DNA from: CAZUNB01 sp964622235
GTDB lineage: Bacteria > Patescibacteriota > Saccharimonadia > Saccharimonadales > JAGPDM01
Assembly (NCBI GenBank): GCA_964622235.1
Contig: CAZUNB010000003.1
Span: 1 to 52,553, forward strand
DNA length: 52,553 bases
Direction: 5' to 3'
Positions within the stretch are counted from its first letter, which is position 1, and every line of letters begins with the position of its first letter. The notes under the pieces were generated by a model, which saw nothing but the letters and a program-made list of their open reading frames with translations, did not search any database and had not been told where the DNA came from. Below, in pieces: positions 17,517 to 26,576 of the stretch. A program made the position numbers and the translations under genes.

Positions 17517-19087
17517 TACTTGCTTTGTTTCTCACGATTAGTTGTTAGTATATCACAGATTTCTTTGCCATAATCTTCTAGCTTCTGCGGACCAATGCCT
17601 TTGATTTTAGCTAGTTCTTTTTCATTTTTGGGTTGATGGTGAGCGATTTCTTTCAAGGTTTTATCTGCGAGAACAATGTAACTAGGCATTTTGTTTCGAG
17701 TTGCTTTTTTAGTTCGCCATTCGCGCAATTGCTGATAAGTCCCTTCATCATAGTCTTCTGCGGTATCAATTGTCCCACGCCGGGCGATATTGGCTTTAAT
17801 GATTATGTCTATTTGTTTGTCATCTAATATTTCAATTGCTTTGATTATTTGCTTTGAATTTTTACGCAGTTGCTCGTCGATATCAATAACTTCCGGCGCA
17901 ACTGCAAGCGCAAACTCATTGATACCCCGTAGGTAGAGACCTTCGAGTCCGCGCAGACGAGAAAGTGCAACGTACCCCATACCGGCCTCAAAACTACGAC
18001 TCAGGTCAATCTCGGCTTCGTCCAAGCTCATTCCTTGGCTTTTGTGGATCGTGATCGCCCAAGCCAGACGTAGTGGATATTGCGAAAATTCTGCTACCGT
18101 TCTTTGACCTTCGTTGATTTCCCAAGTGTAACGGCTTAAAACGAGCGGTTTTTTACGATCATGCAGAGCGATAATTGGTTCGTTGCTCAACTCATCAAAG
18201 CCGACTACCCTGCCTCGACTTCCATTGACATAGCCTGCAACTGGGTTGTTAACCACCGTCATAATCTCAGCACCAATTTTGAGCTCCAAGTTTTCTAGTA
18301 CCATCGCGCTAGCGGTCAGACTTTTTACGCCCATTGCGTTGCCACTGGTTTGTGCTTCGAATTGAACGGATTCGTCGCTGAGGTCATCTAGCTTTTGTTG
18401 GTTTATAGTATCTACATCGATATTGTGTGTGAATAATTTAGTGATGTCGCCGTCGATATCATCGGTTTGTCTGGTTTGTAGCTCGTCGAGCTCATCAAAG
18501 CCAGCCTCGCCAGCTCGAATTTTTCGCAAGATCTTTAATAGGTTGTCTTCCTCTGTCCGATGCTGTTCGGTAATGTAGCAAACTTTAAACCTTGATTGCT
18601 TCCAGGCTTCACTTTGAAAAACGAACTTAGCTTTCGGTTGATCTTTTCTGCTAATCGGGGGGAGTTGAAATAAGTCACCGGACAAAACTATCTGAATTCC
18701 GCCGAATGGTTTGTCATTACCACGGATGGTTTTTAAAATTTTGTCGATGCTATCAAATCGGTCTGCGTCTAACATTGAAATTTCATCTATTATCAGGACC
18801 TGTAAGTCATTGAGACGTTTATTGAGGGTAGGTTTATTGGCAAAGTCGCTTAGCTCACTGTCATCAATTTTCCCACGGAGTCCGAGACCGCTGAAGCTGT
18901 GAATCGTCATGCCACCGAGATGAGTTGCGGCTATACCAGTTGTTGCCGTCACACCGTGCTTAATTTTGTTTTGTTTCAAAAAAGCTATAAATTGACGTAG
19001 GACGTGAGTTTTTCCAGCACCTGGCTCACCAGTCAAAAAGACACTATGTCCCATTTGAAGAATCTGGAGAGCTTGAGCTTGAGTCAT
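17516..19087 (-). CDS. Pif1-like/RecD-like DNA helicase with C-terminal HRDC-like domain
   Basis: 523 aa, superfamily 1B helicase. The Walker A motif FLTGEPGAGKTHVL is near residue 17-30 and Walker B LIIDEISMLD near 94-103. The region RLAWAITIHKSQGMSLDEAE is motif VI-like and close to the UvrD_C_2 domain. The last 80 residues (YQQLREWRTKKATRNKMPSY and IKGIGPQKLEDYG) look like an HRDC nucleic-acid-binding domain. It probably unwinds DNA during repair or replication restart. It begins in an overlap with the HAD gene (ATGA) and ends in an overlap with the kinase. Confidence 0.88.
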   Translation of the reverse strand: MTQAQALQILQMGHSVFLTGEPGAGKTHVLRQFIAFLKQNKIKHGVTATTGIAATHLGGMTIHSFSGLGLRGKIDDSELSDFANKPTLNKRLNDLQVLIIDEISMLDADRFDSIDKILKTIRGNDKPFGGIQIVLSGDLFQLPPISRKDQPKAKFVFQSEAWKQSRFKVCYITEQHRTEEDNLLKILRKIRAGEAGFDELDELQTRQTDDIDGDITKLFTHNIDVDTINQQKLDDLSDESVQFEAQTSGNAMGVKSLTASAMVLENLELKIGAEIMTVVNNPVAGYVNGSRGRVVGFDELSNEPIIALHDRKKPLVLSRYTWEINEGQRTVAEFSQYPLRLAWAITIHKSQGMSLDEAEIDLSRSFEAGMGYVALSRLRGLEGLYLRGINEFALAVAPEVIDIDEQLRKNSKQIIKAIEILDDKQIDIIIKANIARRGTIDTAEDYDEGTYQQLREWRTKKATRNKMPSYIVLADKTLKEIAHHQPKNEKELAKIKGIGPQKLEDYGKEICDILTTNREKQSK

Positions 19088-19758
19088 ACTGAAATAATGG
19101 CTTTAATTATGCTTGGAAGTTCTGAGCTGTTGATGAGATAGTCTGGGTTAGATGGCTTGATTCGGTCAGCTAATACTTCACCGTTGGTAAAAGCAATGGA
19201 GGCTACGTCAATAGTCTTGGCAATATTAACCTCCTCAGCAGTGTCACCAACTATTGCCAGTATTTCAATGTCGGGATGTTGTGTTTGATAATTTTCAACA
19301 CGATGGAGTTTTCCATGAGTGTGAGCTTGGCTATTATCGTCGTTAGCGAGAACTGGAATATTAGAGAACCCAAAACCTTGAAGCCTATCTTCAATTTCTC
19401 TAGCGGTGTGATTGCTCAGTATTCCAAAACCAATATCGTGTTCTTTAAGAATCTGCAAACTTTCGTTTATGCCGATATGCGTTTTCATTGAAGGGGCCGC
19501 TACTTTGTAACTCTCGGACCAAAAATGTTTTTCAGAATTTAGTTGCTTTTGTTTGTCGGTGAAACCGATGCTGTCATACATTTTTGATAAAGGAATTTCA
19601 AAAACTTGTCTATGTAATGCTGTTAATTCATCAGTTGATAGCTCAGAGTATTCATGACCAACTCCACGTAACACGGCACGAAAAGCCTCGACGGAAGCCA
19701 CTTCATCATCAAGAAAAGTTCCATTCCAGTCAAAAAAAACAATCCGTTTATTGATCAA
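19084..19758 (-). CDS. HAD-family phosphatase (phosphoglycolate-phosphatase-like)
   Basis: 224 aa. Motif I is FFDWNGTFLDD: the nucleophile Asp is present but the second Asp of the usual DxD is Asn, as in some HAD subgroups. A helical cap follows, then motif II LSNHTA, a basic residue in HGKLHR, and motif IV GDTAEEV. The substrate is unknown. The start is a TTG at 19758 (MINKRIVFFDWNG) inside the purE 3' end, with GGGAAA upstream; no other start would keep motif I. Possibly a nucleotide or sugar-phosphate phosphatase, judging from the purine context. Confidence 0.85.
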   Translation of the reverse strand: MINKRIVFFDWNGTFLDDEVASVEAFRAVLRGVGHEYSELSTDELTALHRQVFEIPLSKMYDSIGFTDKQKQLNSEKHFWSESYKVAAPSMKTHIGINESLQILKEHDIGFGILSNHTAREIEDRLQGFGFSNIPVLANDDNSQAHTHGKLHRVENYQTQHPDIEILAIVGDTAEEVNIAKTIDVASIAFTNGEVLADRIKPSNPDYLINSSELPSIIKAIISV

Positions 19759-20266
19759 AGTAATTTTCCCAGCCGATGTCTTTCAGTTTTTCAGCGGTGT
19801 CGATTACTTTGTCGTGCATGTTTTGCCGATATGTTTTTAGTCTATCTCTTACCTCAGCATTTTCGACCGCAATGATGGCAGCTGCAAAAAGTGCGGCATT
19901 AATCGAGCCGTTGGTTGGCATGACAGCCAAAGGCACTCCAGGTGGCATGGCGTTGTTTGATTTTATAGCAGCATCGTTGTTATCTCGAACAATTGGTACG
20001 GCGATCACTGGCAGCTCTGTATATGCTGCAGTCATCCCAGGTAAATGCGCCGAACCACCAGCCCCAGCGATGATGGTTTTTAGGCCTCGTTCTTGTGCTG
20101 AGCTTGCATAATCTGCCATTTTCTCGGGTGTTCTATGTGCGGAAACTACTTCAATTTCGTTTGTTATACCAAGTTCATCAAGTGTGGCTGCTGCATTTTT
20201 CATAATATCGAGATCACTATCTGAGCCAATGATAATTCCGACGATTGGTTGAGTGTTTTCTGTCAT
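19748..20266 (-). CDS. purE: N5-carboxyaminoimidazole ribonucleotide mutase
   Basis: 172 aa, class I PurE, converting N5-CAIR to CAIR in purine synthesis. GSDSDLDIMKNAAATLDELG (near 14-33) and VSAHRTPEKM (near 41-50) are the substrate-phosphate and catalytic-His motifs. IIAGAGGSAHLPGMTAAYT and the PPGVPLAVMPTNGSINAALF segment complete the active site. It sits 9 bases after purK, with AGGAGA as ribosome site, and its 3' end overlaps the HAD gene by 11 bases. Confidence 0.96.
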   Translation of the reverse strand: MTENTQPIVGIIIGSDSDLDIMKNAAATLDELGITNEIEVVSAHRTPEKMADYASSAQERGLKTIIAGAGGSAHLPGMTAAYTELPVIAVPIVRDNNDAAIKSNNAMPPGVPLAVMPTNGSINAALFAAAIIAVENAEVRDRLKTYRQNMHDKVIDTAEKLKDIGWENYFDQ

Positions 20267-20275
20267 TGTATCTCC

Positions 20276-21409
20276 TTAAATTGTAACTAGACTATATGCT
20301 TCTTCGACGTTCTTTTTTGCTGTTTCCATTGTATCAGCTGTTGCGGTGATGTGTCCCATTTTTCGATCAACTTTAGTGTAGGCTTTGTCGTACAGATGAA
20401 CCACGACCCCAGATATATTTTCAGCTTGGTCTATGCCTTCTGGTTTGGCCTCACCATTTCGTATACCAAGAATATTTATCATGACGGCAGCTGGAACCTT
20501 CATATTCGTTGAGCCAAGGTCTATACCGCTGATGGCTCGCAAATGCTGTTCAAACTGTGAAGTAACTGATCCTTCAATTGTCGGATGACCAGAGTTATGG
20601 ACTCGTGGGGCAATCTCATTGATTAATATTTCACCTGTTTTTGTTAGAAACATTTCAATTGCAAAAACTCCAGCTCCATGAAGCACTTTCGAGGTTTTAT
20701 CGGCAATTTCTCTAGCTTTTTTATCTACACCATCTTTGAATTCGCCAGGTAAAAAAACTTCATGGCAGATATTGTTGATATGAACAGTCTCAACTGTTGG
20801 GTAGACAACGGAGTTCCCTTTTATGTCACGAGCAATAATAACTGCAAGCTCTTTATCAAAATCAACAAATTTTTCAGCGTAAAGTTCACTTCCACCTAAA
20901 CTGTTCCAGGCTTTAGTCAATTCATCCAGAGAGCTAACAACTGCATTGCCCTTGCCATCATAACTTTGCTTTCGTTTTTTGAGCAGCATCTTACCATCGA
21001 ATTTCAGTAACGCCGACTCGGCTTCCTCGATTGTATTAGTTTCTAAATATTCAGCAATTGGAAGTCCGGCTTCTTTCAAAAAGTTACATTGGACTAGTTT
21101 GTCTTGAATCATAGCAATAGTTTGTGAGCTAGGATGCACAACAGCTCCATCGTTTTCCAGCTCACGTAAGACTTCGGCGTTAACGTGTTCGAAGTCGATT
21201 GTTACAACATCACTTTTATCTGCCAGCTCTTTAATCGCTTCGGCGTCTCTGTAATCTGCCATAATCTGCTCTGCGCCAGCTTGTGCAGCAGGACAATTCG
21301 GGCTTGGATCAACAACAATAATCGACAGCCCTAGACTGATAGCAGCTTCGGTCATCATCTGAGCTAGCTGACCACCACCAACAATTCCAATCTTTTTTAT
21401 TTGATTCAT
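20276..21409 (-). CDS. purK: N5-carboxyaminoimidazole ribonucleotide synthase
   Basis: ATP-grasp enzyme that makes N5-CAIR from AIR, bicarbonate and ATP. The N-terminal IGIVGGGQLAQMMTEAAISL and IVVDPSPNCPAAQ are typical. The ATP-grasp core runs through LLKKRKQSYDGKGNAVV and FAIEMFLTKTGEILINEIAP to RVHNSGHPTIEG. A GTG at 21424 would add five residues, but it lies in a probable -10 element. The ATG at 21409 (MNQIKKIGIVGG) is six bases after that element and is preferred. It heads the minus-strand operon purK-purE-HAD-helicase and onward. Confidence 0.94.
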   Translation of the reverse strand: MNQIKKIGIVGGGQLAQMMTEAAISLGLSIIVVDPSPNCPAAQAGAEQIMADYRDAEAIKELADKSDVVTIDFEHVNAEVLRELENDGAVVHPSSQTIAMIQDKLVQCNFLKEAGLPIAEYLETNTIEEAESALLKFDGKMLLKKRKQSYDGKGNAVVSSLDELTKAWNSLGGSELYAEKFVDFDKELAVIIARDIKGNSVVYPTVETVHINNICHEVFLPGEFKDGVDKKAREIADKTSKVLHGAGVFAIEMFLTKTGEILINEIAPRVHNSGHPTIEGSVTSQFEQHLRAISGIDLGSTNMKVPAAVMINILGIRNGEAKPEGIDQAENISGVVVHLYDKAYTKVDRKMGHITATADTMETAKKNVEEAYSLVTI

Positions 21410-21415
21410 ACTATA

Positions 21416-21444
21416 ATTTTGCACAAAAAACCCTATGTCTGCAA
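21416..21444 (-). promoter_or_regulatory. Promoter of the purK operon, leaderless type
   Basis: On the minus strand TTGCAG (21444-21439), 17 bases, CAAAAT (21421-21416), then six bases to the ATG at 21409. The -10 is not strong; the call rests on spacing and on the lack of a ribosome site. Confidence 0.45.
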
Positions 21445-21527
21445 GTTACATGGCTAGATTAGCCTTTCTTGATAACAGATTCTACTGATACAATATAAGT
21501 ATCAATAACGTAACTTTAGGGGTCACG

Positions 21528-22466
21528 ATGACTGTGTCGCTTACAAAAACAGATTTTAATTTTACAGACAACCAGCAGAGGTATCAAGGTAAAGTTCGGG
21601 ATGTCTACACGATTGATAGCCAGGTAATTCTTGTGGCAACTGATCGAATCAGTGCCTTTGATGTTGTTTCAAAACAAGGAATTACACACAAAGGCCAAGT
21701 ATTGAATCAAATAGCTGCCTTTAATTTAGAAGCCACCAAAGATTTAGTACCAAACTGGGTTCAGTCCGTCCCCGACCCCAATGTTACGGTTGGCGTGCGA
21801 GCCGAGGTTTTCAAGATTGAAGTTATTATGCGCCGAATGATAGTTGGTAGTGCTTGGCGAGCGTATCGAGATGGCTCGCGCAGCCTAGCTGGCGTTGATG
21901 TTCCAGATGGCCTAGTTGAAAACCAGGAGTTTGATAATCCAATTTTAACTCCGTCTACTAAAGCAGCTGAGGGCCACGACGAAGACATCTCTGCCGAAGA
22001 GATCATCGAGCAAGGTTTAGCTAGTGAGGCTGAATGGCAAATTATCTCTGAATATGCCCACAAGCTATTCGAACGTGGTAACGAAATTGCTGTGAAACAG
22101 GGATTAATCTTGGTAGATACTAAATACGAGTTTGGTAAAACTGCCGATGGCCAAATCATCCTAATTGATGAGATTCACACACCAGATAGTTCCCGCTACT
22201 TTTACGCCGAGGATTATAAGCAGCGATTTGAGGCTGGCGAGTCACCTCGCCAACTCAGCAAAGAATTCGTCCGCGAATGGCTACTTGAGCGAGGCTACAA
22301 AGGTCAAAACCCGGACTGGCCCGAGATGCCCGAGGAGTTCGTGCAACAGATCAGCCAGCGTTACATCGAGCTTTACGAGCAACTAACAGGAGAAGTTTTC
22401 AAGCCAGCGGATTATAATAATATTGAGCAACGAATAATTAATAACGTAGAAAGTGTGATTAAATGA
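21528..22466 (+). CDS. purC: SAICAR synthase
   Basis: 312 aa, the longer form of PurC, which joins aspartate to CAIR. YQGKVRDVYTI (near 19-29) and VATDRISAFDVV (near 36-47) are the ATP-binding strands. MRRMIVGSAWRAY, STKAAEGHDED and LILVDTKYEFG with LIDEIHTPDSSR complete the family set. AGGGG lies five bases before the ATG at 21528. It is divergent from purK with about 118 bases between start codons, and overlaps purB by four bases (ATGA). Confidence 0.96.
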   Translation: MTVSLTKTDFNFTDNQQRYQGKVRDVYTIDSQVILVATDRISAFDVVSKQGITHKGQVLNQIAAFNLEATKDLVPNWVQSVPDPNVTVGVRAEVFKIEVIMRRMIVGSAWRAYRDGSRSLAGVDVPDGLVENQEFDNPILTPSTKAAEGHDEDISAEEIIEQGLASEAEWQIISEYAHKLFERGNEIAVKQGLILVDTKYEFGKTADGQIILIDEIHTPDSSRYFYAEDYKQRFEAGESPRQLSKEFVREWLLERGYKGQNPDWPEMPEEFVQQISQRYIELYEQLTGEVFKPADYNNIEQRIINNVESVIK

Positions 22467-23869
22467 ATTTAAGACAATTTGTTCCACCAGTACCAGATGA
22501 TAAGAAGAGATTTTCAGGACTCGACCCACTGGATGGCAGATATTACGATACAGAAGTTGCACAATATTTGAGCGAAGAAGCTCGGATTCTGTACCAAGCT
22601 CATGTCGAATCAGCTCTGGCTCAAACGCTAGCCGACTTTGGCGTTTGTGATCAGTCAGTAGCTGATGAAATCGATAAAGCCTCCCGAGAAGTCACAGCTG
22701 CTGAAGTTTCTGCCGAAGAAGACAAAACCAAACATGACGTTAAAGCGCTCGTGAATGTTATTAAGTCCAAGATTTCTGATGATGCCAAGCCGTATGTTCA
22801 CATGACGGCCACCAGCTACGATATCGTAAGCACAGCCAGTGCTGTCCAGTACAAAGCTGCTATCGAAAACGTCATACTTCCCAGGCTGCAGCAGCTTTTG
22901 GATACTCTTATCGAGTTAGCTGATAAATATGCAGATACAGTCCAGATTGGCCGAACCCATGGCCAGCACGGCGTGCCAATAACCTTTGGTTTTGCAATTG
23001 CTGAATACATTAGCCGGCTCGGTGGCAGCATTGCTGGCATTAAAAATTTAGCCGAGCATTTGCAAGGGAAATTCTCAGGTGCGGTTGGTGCCTACAACGC
23101 CTCAGGTTTGTTTGTCGATGATCCAATCAAATTTGAAAAAGCTATTTTAGATAAGCTTGAACTTAAAACCGCCGAACACTCTACCCAAATCGTACCACCA
23201 GAAACTCTAGCTAGGCTTTTCTCTGAAGTCGTTATTGCCGCTGGAGCCATGAGCAACCTTGCCCACGATATGCGCCATTTGCAACGCAGCGAAATAGCCG
23301 AGTTACGTGAGAGCTTCGCTAAAGGTCAAACTGGCAGCTCAACCATGGCTCACAAGCGTAACCCAATTAACTTTGAGAATGTGAATGCACTTTATAAACA
23401 AGTCATGGCTCAGCAGTTGGTCGTTCAGCAGAATTTAATCAGCGAACATCAACGCGATTTAACTGATTCTGCCTCAGCCCGCTTCTACCCTATCCTGCTT
23501 GGTTGTGTCGCTGAAATGGCAAGTCGACTAAACAGAACTATGAGCAAAATCGAAGTTGACGAAGAATCAATGCAGCGCAATCTTAAACTTAGCGGTGGCG
23601 CAATCGGTGCCGAACCTCTTTATCTTATTTTAGGTAAACTCGGACATACCTCAGGACACGAAAAAGCCAAAGAAATTGCTCATGCCGCACTTGATGGTGG
23701 CATAACTTTCGGCGAAGCAGTCCAGAAAGACGAAAAAATTATGCAAAACTACTGGGATAGAATCAGTGAACAAGATCGACTAAAGATTATCGAACCAGAA
23801 ACTCACTACATTGGCCTAGCCGCCAAAAAAACTAGAATGATAGTCGACAGATATAAACAAAATGATTAG
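22463..23869 (+). CDS. purB: Adenylosuccinate lyase
   Basis: 468 aa. It cleaves SAICAR to AICAR and adenylosuccinate to AMP, releasing fumarate. DPLDGRYYDTEV opens the protein; QIGRTHGQHGVPITFG holds the catalytic His; the signature loop is GQTGSSTMAHKRNPINFENV (SSxMxxKxNP). It is translationally coupled to purC (ATGA overlap), and its last 8 bases overlap the following Nudix gene. It supplies the last step of the AIR-to-AICAR block found in this window. Confidence 0.96.
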   Translation: MNLRQFVPPVPDDKKRFSGLDPLDGRYYDTEVAQYLSEEARILYQAHVESALAQTLADFGVCDQSVADEIDKASREVTAAEVSAEEDKTKHDVKALVNVIKSKISDDAKPYVHMTATSYDIVSTASAVQYKAAIENVILPRLQQLLDTLIELADKYADTVQIGRTHGQHGVPITFGFAIAEYISRLGGSIAGIKNLAEHLQGKFSGAVGAYNASGLFVDDPIKFEKAILDKLELKTAEHSTQIVPPETLARLFSEVVIAAGAMSNLAHDMRHLQRSEIAELRESFAKGQTGSSTMAHKRNPINFENVNALYKQVMAQQLVVQQNLISEHQRDLTDSASARFYPILLGCVAEMASRLNRTMSKIEVDEESMQRNLKLSGGAIGAEPLYLILGKLGHTSGHEKAKEIAHAALDGGITFGEAVQKDEKIMQNYWDRISEQDRLKIIEPETHYIGLAAKKTRMIVDRYKQND

Positions 23870-24341
23870 CTGCCAGTTCGAAGACGGTAATAAAGCCAGT
23901 TTGCGCCACGTTACCGTTGACACAGTTGTTTTTAACAGCGAAAAAACTCAAATACTTTTAGTGTTGCGCGCAATGAGATTACTTGAAGGTGGCAAATGGG
24001 GTGTCGTTGGTGGCTACATGGACAGAGATGAAACCATGGAACAGGCAGCTCGACGTGAAATCTATGAAGAAACTGGCTACGAGTTAGAATCTATCGATTT
24101 TCAGTATTTTAATGATAATCCAGATCGACCAGGAGAAGATCGCCAAAACGTTTCATTTATATTTACTGCGGTTGCAGGTAAACAGACCGGCATTCCAGAT
24201 GACGAATCAAGCGAAATCCACTGGTTCGATATTGATAAACTACCCGACAAATCTAAAATAGCTTTCGACCACGCAGAAATCATTAAAAACTGCCTCGATG
24301 GGATGTTAAAAAACAGACAGATTGGCGCTTATGAAACATAA
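23862..24341 (+). CDS. Nudix hydrolase, first of a tandem pair
   Basis: 159 aa. The box is GGYMDRDETMEQAARREIYE followed by ETGY, a full GX5EX7REUXEEXGU match. The residues before it are WGVVGG where most have WGLPGG. The start MISCQFEDGNKASLRH overlaps purB by 8 bases. The neighbouring gene is a diverged copy whose first 48 bases are nearly the same. Perhaps it cleans the nucleotide pool, as the purine operon suggests, but the substrate is not known. Confidence 0.9.
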   Translation: MISCQFEDGNKASLRHVTVDTVVFNSEKTQILLVLRAMRLLEGGKWGVVGGYMDRDETMEQAARREIYEETGYELESIDFQYFNDNPDRPGEDRQNVSFIFTAVAGKQTGIPDDESSEIHWFDIDKLPDKSKIAFDHAEIIKNCLDGMLKNRQIGAYET

Positions 24342-24781
24342 TGATTAGCTGCCAGTTCGAAGACGGCAATAAAGCCAGCCTGCGCCATTGCACGGTCGAT
24401 ACAATCGTTTTTAACGATGATAAAACCAAGATTTTGTTAGCTAAGCGAGCTGAAAACATGATCGATGGAGGTAAATGGGGATTGCCTGGTGGCTATATGG
24501 AGCGTGACGAAACCACAGCCGAAACAGCTAAGCGCGAAACATTTGAGGAAACTGGCTACGAATTAACAGAACTAGTCTTTATAAAATTCAACGATGATCC
24601 AAATCGAAATGGCGGAGATCGCCAAAACGTCAACTTCCTCTACTCTGCAATCGCCACTCAACAAACCGGCAAGCCAGATGAAGAATCCAGCGAAATCTGC
24701 TGGTTTAATCTCGATAATCTACCCGATGAATCTAAAATTGCTTTTGATCACTTCGCAGCGGTCACACATTTGTTAACGTAG
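24341..24781 (+). CDS. Nudix hydrolase, second of a tandem pair
   Basis: 146 aa. The box is GGYMERDETTAETAKRETFE followed by ETGY; the hydrophobic position after RE is Thr, a mild change. The residues before it are the usual WGLPGG. It starts MISCQFEDGNKASLRH, the same 16 residues as the gene before it, and overlaps that gene by one base (TAATG). Later parts are clearly similar but much more diverged. It ends the plus-strand purine operon. Confidence 0.9.
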   Translation: MISCQFEDGNKASLRHCTVDTIVFNDDKTKILLAKRAENMIDGGKWGLPGGYMERDETTAETAKRETFEETGYELTELVFIKFNDDPNRNGGDRQNVNFLYSAIATQQTGKPDEESSEICWFNLDNLPDESKIAFDHFAAVTHLLT

Positions 24782-24798
24782 TTTTCATAGTTTAAATG

Positions 24799-24810
24799 GG
24801 TAAATTTACC
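24799..24810. repeat. 12-bp perfect palindrome in a 287-bp gap
   Basis: GGTAAATTTACC lies 18 bases after the second Nudix stop. It could be a protein-binding site. The rest of 24782-25068 shows no open frame or strong hairpin that I could find. Confidence 0.3.
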
Positions 24811-25068
24811 TCAGTTTGCGTCCGTGTAGCCCATATATATATGATTTCTGCTTCTTGCACGACTCGTGAATTTTGATATTGATTCACAGACGTTTTGAAA
24901 TTATATTAAATCGGTCGTATTCTTCTTCCTACCAATAAGCTAAGTAAAATAGGTTTTTTAAATAAGATGTTTAGATAATATCTACCGCGTTCAACCCTAC
25001 TCACTTAAAGTGGAATCATGAAAAGCCAAAATTGATTTAATGATGTTACTGGGCTTGTTGTTTGAAAA

Positions 25069-25305
25069 CTAAACGTTTCTCCACTGTGTATATACCCAGT
25101 AATATTTGCCTGTCGAGCTTTTTTTTGTGTAAGCACAGCGAATTTGTTTTTTTCTAAAGGTCTTTGTGCCTCCTAATTCTATCGAAACATATCTGTACTG
25201 CTCATGTGCGCACGATATGGCAGATACACTTTTATTTGGTGTAAAAGCCACAAAACTAAATGATAATGCAAAGACAACAATAACTGATAAAACTATACGT
25301 TTCAT
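25069..25305 (-). CDS. Small secreted protein of unknown function
   Basis: 78 aa. The start MKRIVLSVIVVFALSFSF at 25305 has AAAGG eight bases upstream; the open frame runs nine codons further. A clear signal peptide covers residues 1 to about 29, with a likely cut after SVSA, leaving a mature protein of about 50 residues. The mature part is basic and aromatic, has two cysteines (SCAHEQ and IRCAY) that may form a disulfide, and ends YYWVYTQWRNV. I recognise no family. It stands alone between the purine operon and pabB. Confidence 0.65.
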   Translation of the reverse strand: MKRIVLSVIVVFALSFSFVAFTPNKSVSAISCAHEQYRYVSIELGGTKTFRKKQIRCAYTKKSSTGKYYWVYTQWRNV

Positions 25306-25461
25306 ATTATTAACCTTTTTAATGTTAAACACACTATACGCTTATTTGTATTTTCGAGCAATATTTATACTTTTACTTATTTTTAAACTTTATATAATAA
25401 TTGCTAAAAGCTTGTAGCCTGGCTGCGTATACTAAATAATCGATGTTGTTATACTTCTAGC

Positions 25462-26538
25462 ATGGCTCTTGGCGATGTTAAATTTTTTGGAAAATCTGGT
25501 TTGTGGAATGACATTGTTCTAACACGTCCTATTTCAAGCTATGTTGGTAGCAGCTTGGAGGATCTAGTGAGATTTGTTGAGACAGAACATAGCAAAAACT
25601 ATATTATTGTTGGCGTTATACCTTATGATATCGCTCAAATTTGGAATTCAGATATCGACATAAGTTTATCGGACAAGAAAATCCATGCTTTTGCCTATTG
25701 CGAATCCCGCGAAAACAACAGAAAGAGTTTGCATCAACCAATAATCACCAACTTGCATTTCCCTAGTCAAAAAGTTTTTAATAATCAGTTTTCGGAAGTT
25801 ACTCATCTCATTAAGGAAGGTCAGATTTATCAGATTAATCTGACTGATAAGGTAACCGCCGAGTCAGAACTAACTGCTGAGGATTGGTTTAGCTACATAG
25901 CATATGAATTTCCAAAAGCTCATTCATGCTTATTTGATTTAGGAGGACAGCAAATAATTAGTGCGAGCCCTGAGATGTTTTTGAAAATTTACCCGGATTC
26001 AATGATTACAACTGAGCCGATAAAAGGTACGGCCAAAAGTATTGATTCTGATACTGAGCTGTTAACAAGCCGAAAAGAAGCAGCTGAGCTAGCAATGATA
26101 ACCGACCTTCTCCGTAATGATTTATCAAATATTTGCGAGGTTGGAACCGTTATGGTTGATAATGATCGCAAGCTGCAGCACTTGGAAAAAATAACCCATA
26201 CGTCATCGGCACTATCAGGGAAACTACGAGAGAATATCTCACCAATTCGAGCGCTCGTTTCGTGCTTTCCAGGAGGTTCAATTACCGGTTGTCCAAAAAC
26301 AGAGGCAATCAAAAGCATCGCACAGTTAGAGCGAAACTCGAGAGGTTTCTACACTGGCTGCGCCTTCCAGCTCTTTGCTGATGGCAGTCTAAATTCGTCG
26401 ATTCTAATCCGAACGTTGGAAAAAACTGGCAATCAGCTCAAGCTCGGTGTTGGCAGTGGGATTGTTTGGGATTCAAATAGTGAGGATGAGTATAAGGAAA
26501 TGTTAAACAAGGCTTACCTACTAGCCGACTTGCAGTAA
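25462..26538 (+). CDS. pabB: Aminodeoxychorismate synthase component I (chorismate-binding)
   Basis: 358 aa, the catalytic domain only, somewhat shorter than the usual 450. PIKGTAKS holds the active Lys typical of PabB and not of TrpE. DLLRNDLS, CFPGGSITGCPKTEAI and LGVGSGIVWDSNSEDEYKEM follow the family order; the Cys in GCPK replaces the common Ala. It converts chorismate to aminodeoxychorismate, using ammonia from PabA, which is not in the window, nor is PabC. The ATG at 25462 has no ribosome site; TATACT six bases upstream fits a leaderless start. Confidence 0.88.
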   Translation: MALGDVKFFGKSGLWNDIVLTRPISSYVGSSLEDLVRFVETEHSKNYIIVGVIPYDIAQIWNSDIDISLSDKKIHAFAYCESRENNRKSLHQPIITNLHFPSQKVFNNQFSEVTHLIKEGQIYQINLTDKVTAESELTAEDWFSYIAYEFPKAHSCLFDLGGQQIISASPEMFLKIYPDSMITTEPIKGTAKSIDSDTELLTSRKEAAELAMITDLLRNDLSNICEVGTVMVDNDRKLQHLEKITHTSSALSGKLRENISPIRALVSCFPGGSITGCPKTEAIKSIAQLERNSRGFYTGCAFQLFADGSLNSSILIRTLEKTGNQLKLGVGSGIVWDSNSEDEYKEMLNKAYLLADLQ

Positions 26539-26560
26539 GTGCTGATAATCATCCCGCTCA

Positions 26561-26569
26561 TGCTAAAAT
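26561..26569 (+). promoter_or_regulatory. Extended -10 promoter of the pilB-like gene
   Basis: TGCTAAAAT, an extended -10 (TGn plus TAAAAT at 26564-26569). Seven bases separate it from the ATG at 26577, so the RNA should be leaderless. There is no good -35, which is usual for the extended type. Confidence 0.55.
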
Positions 26570-26576
26570 AGCTGGT

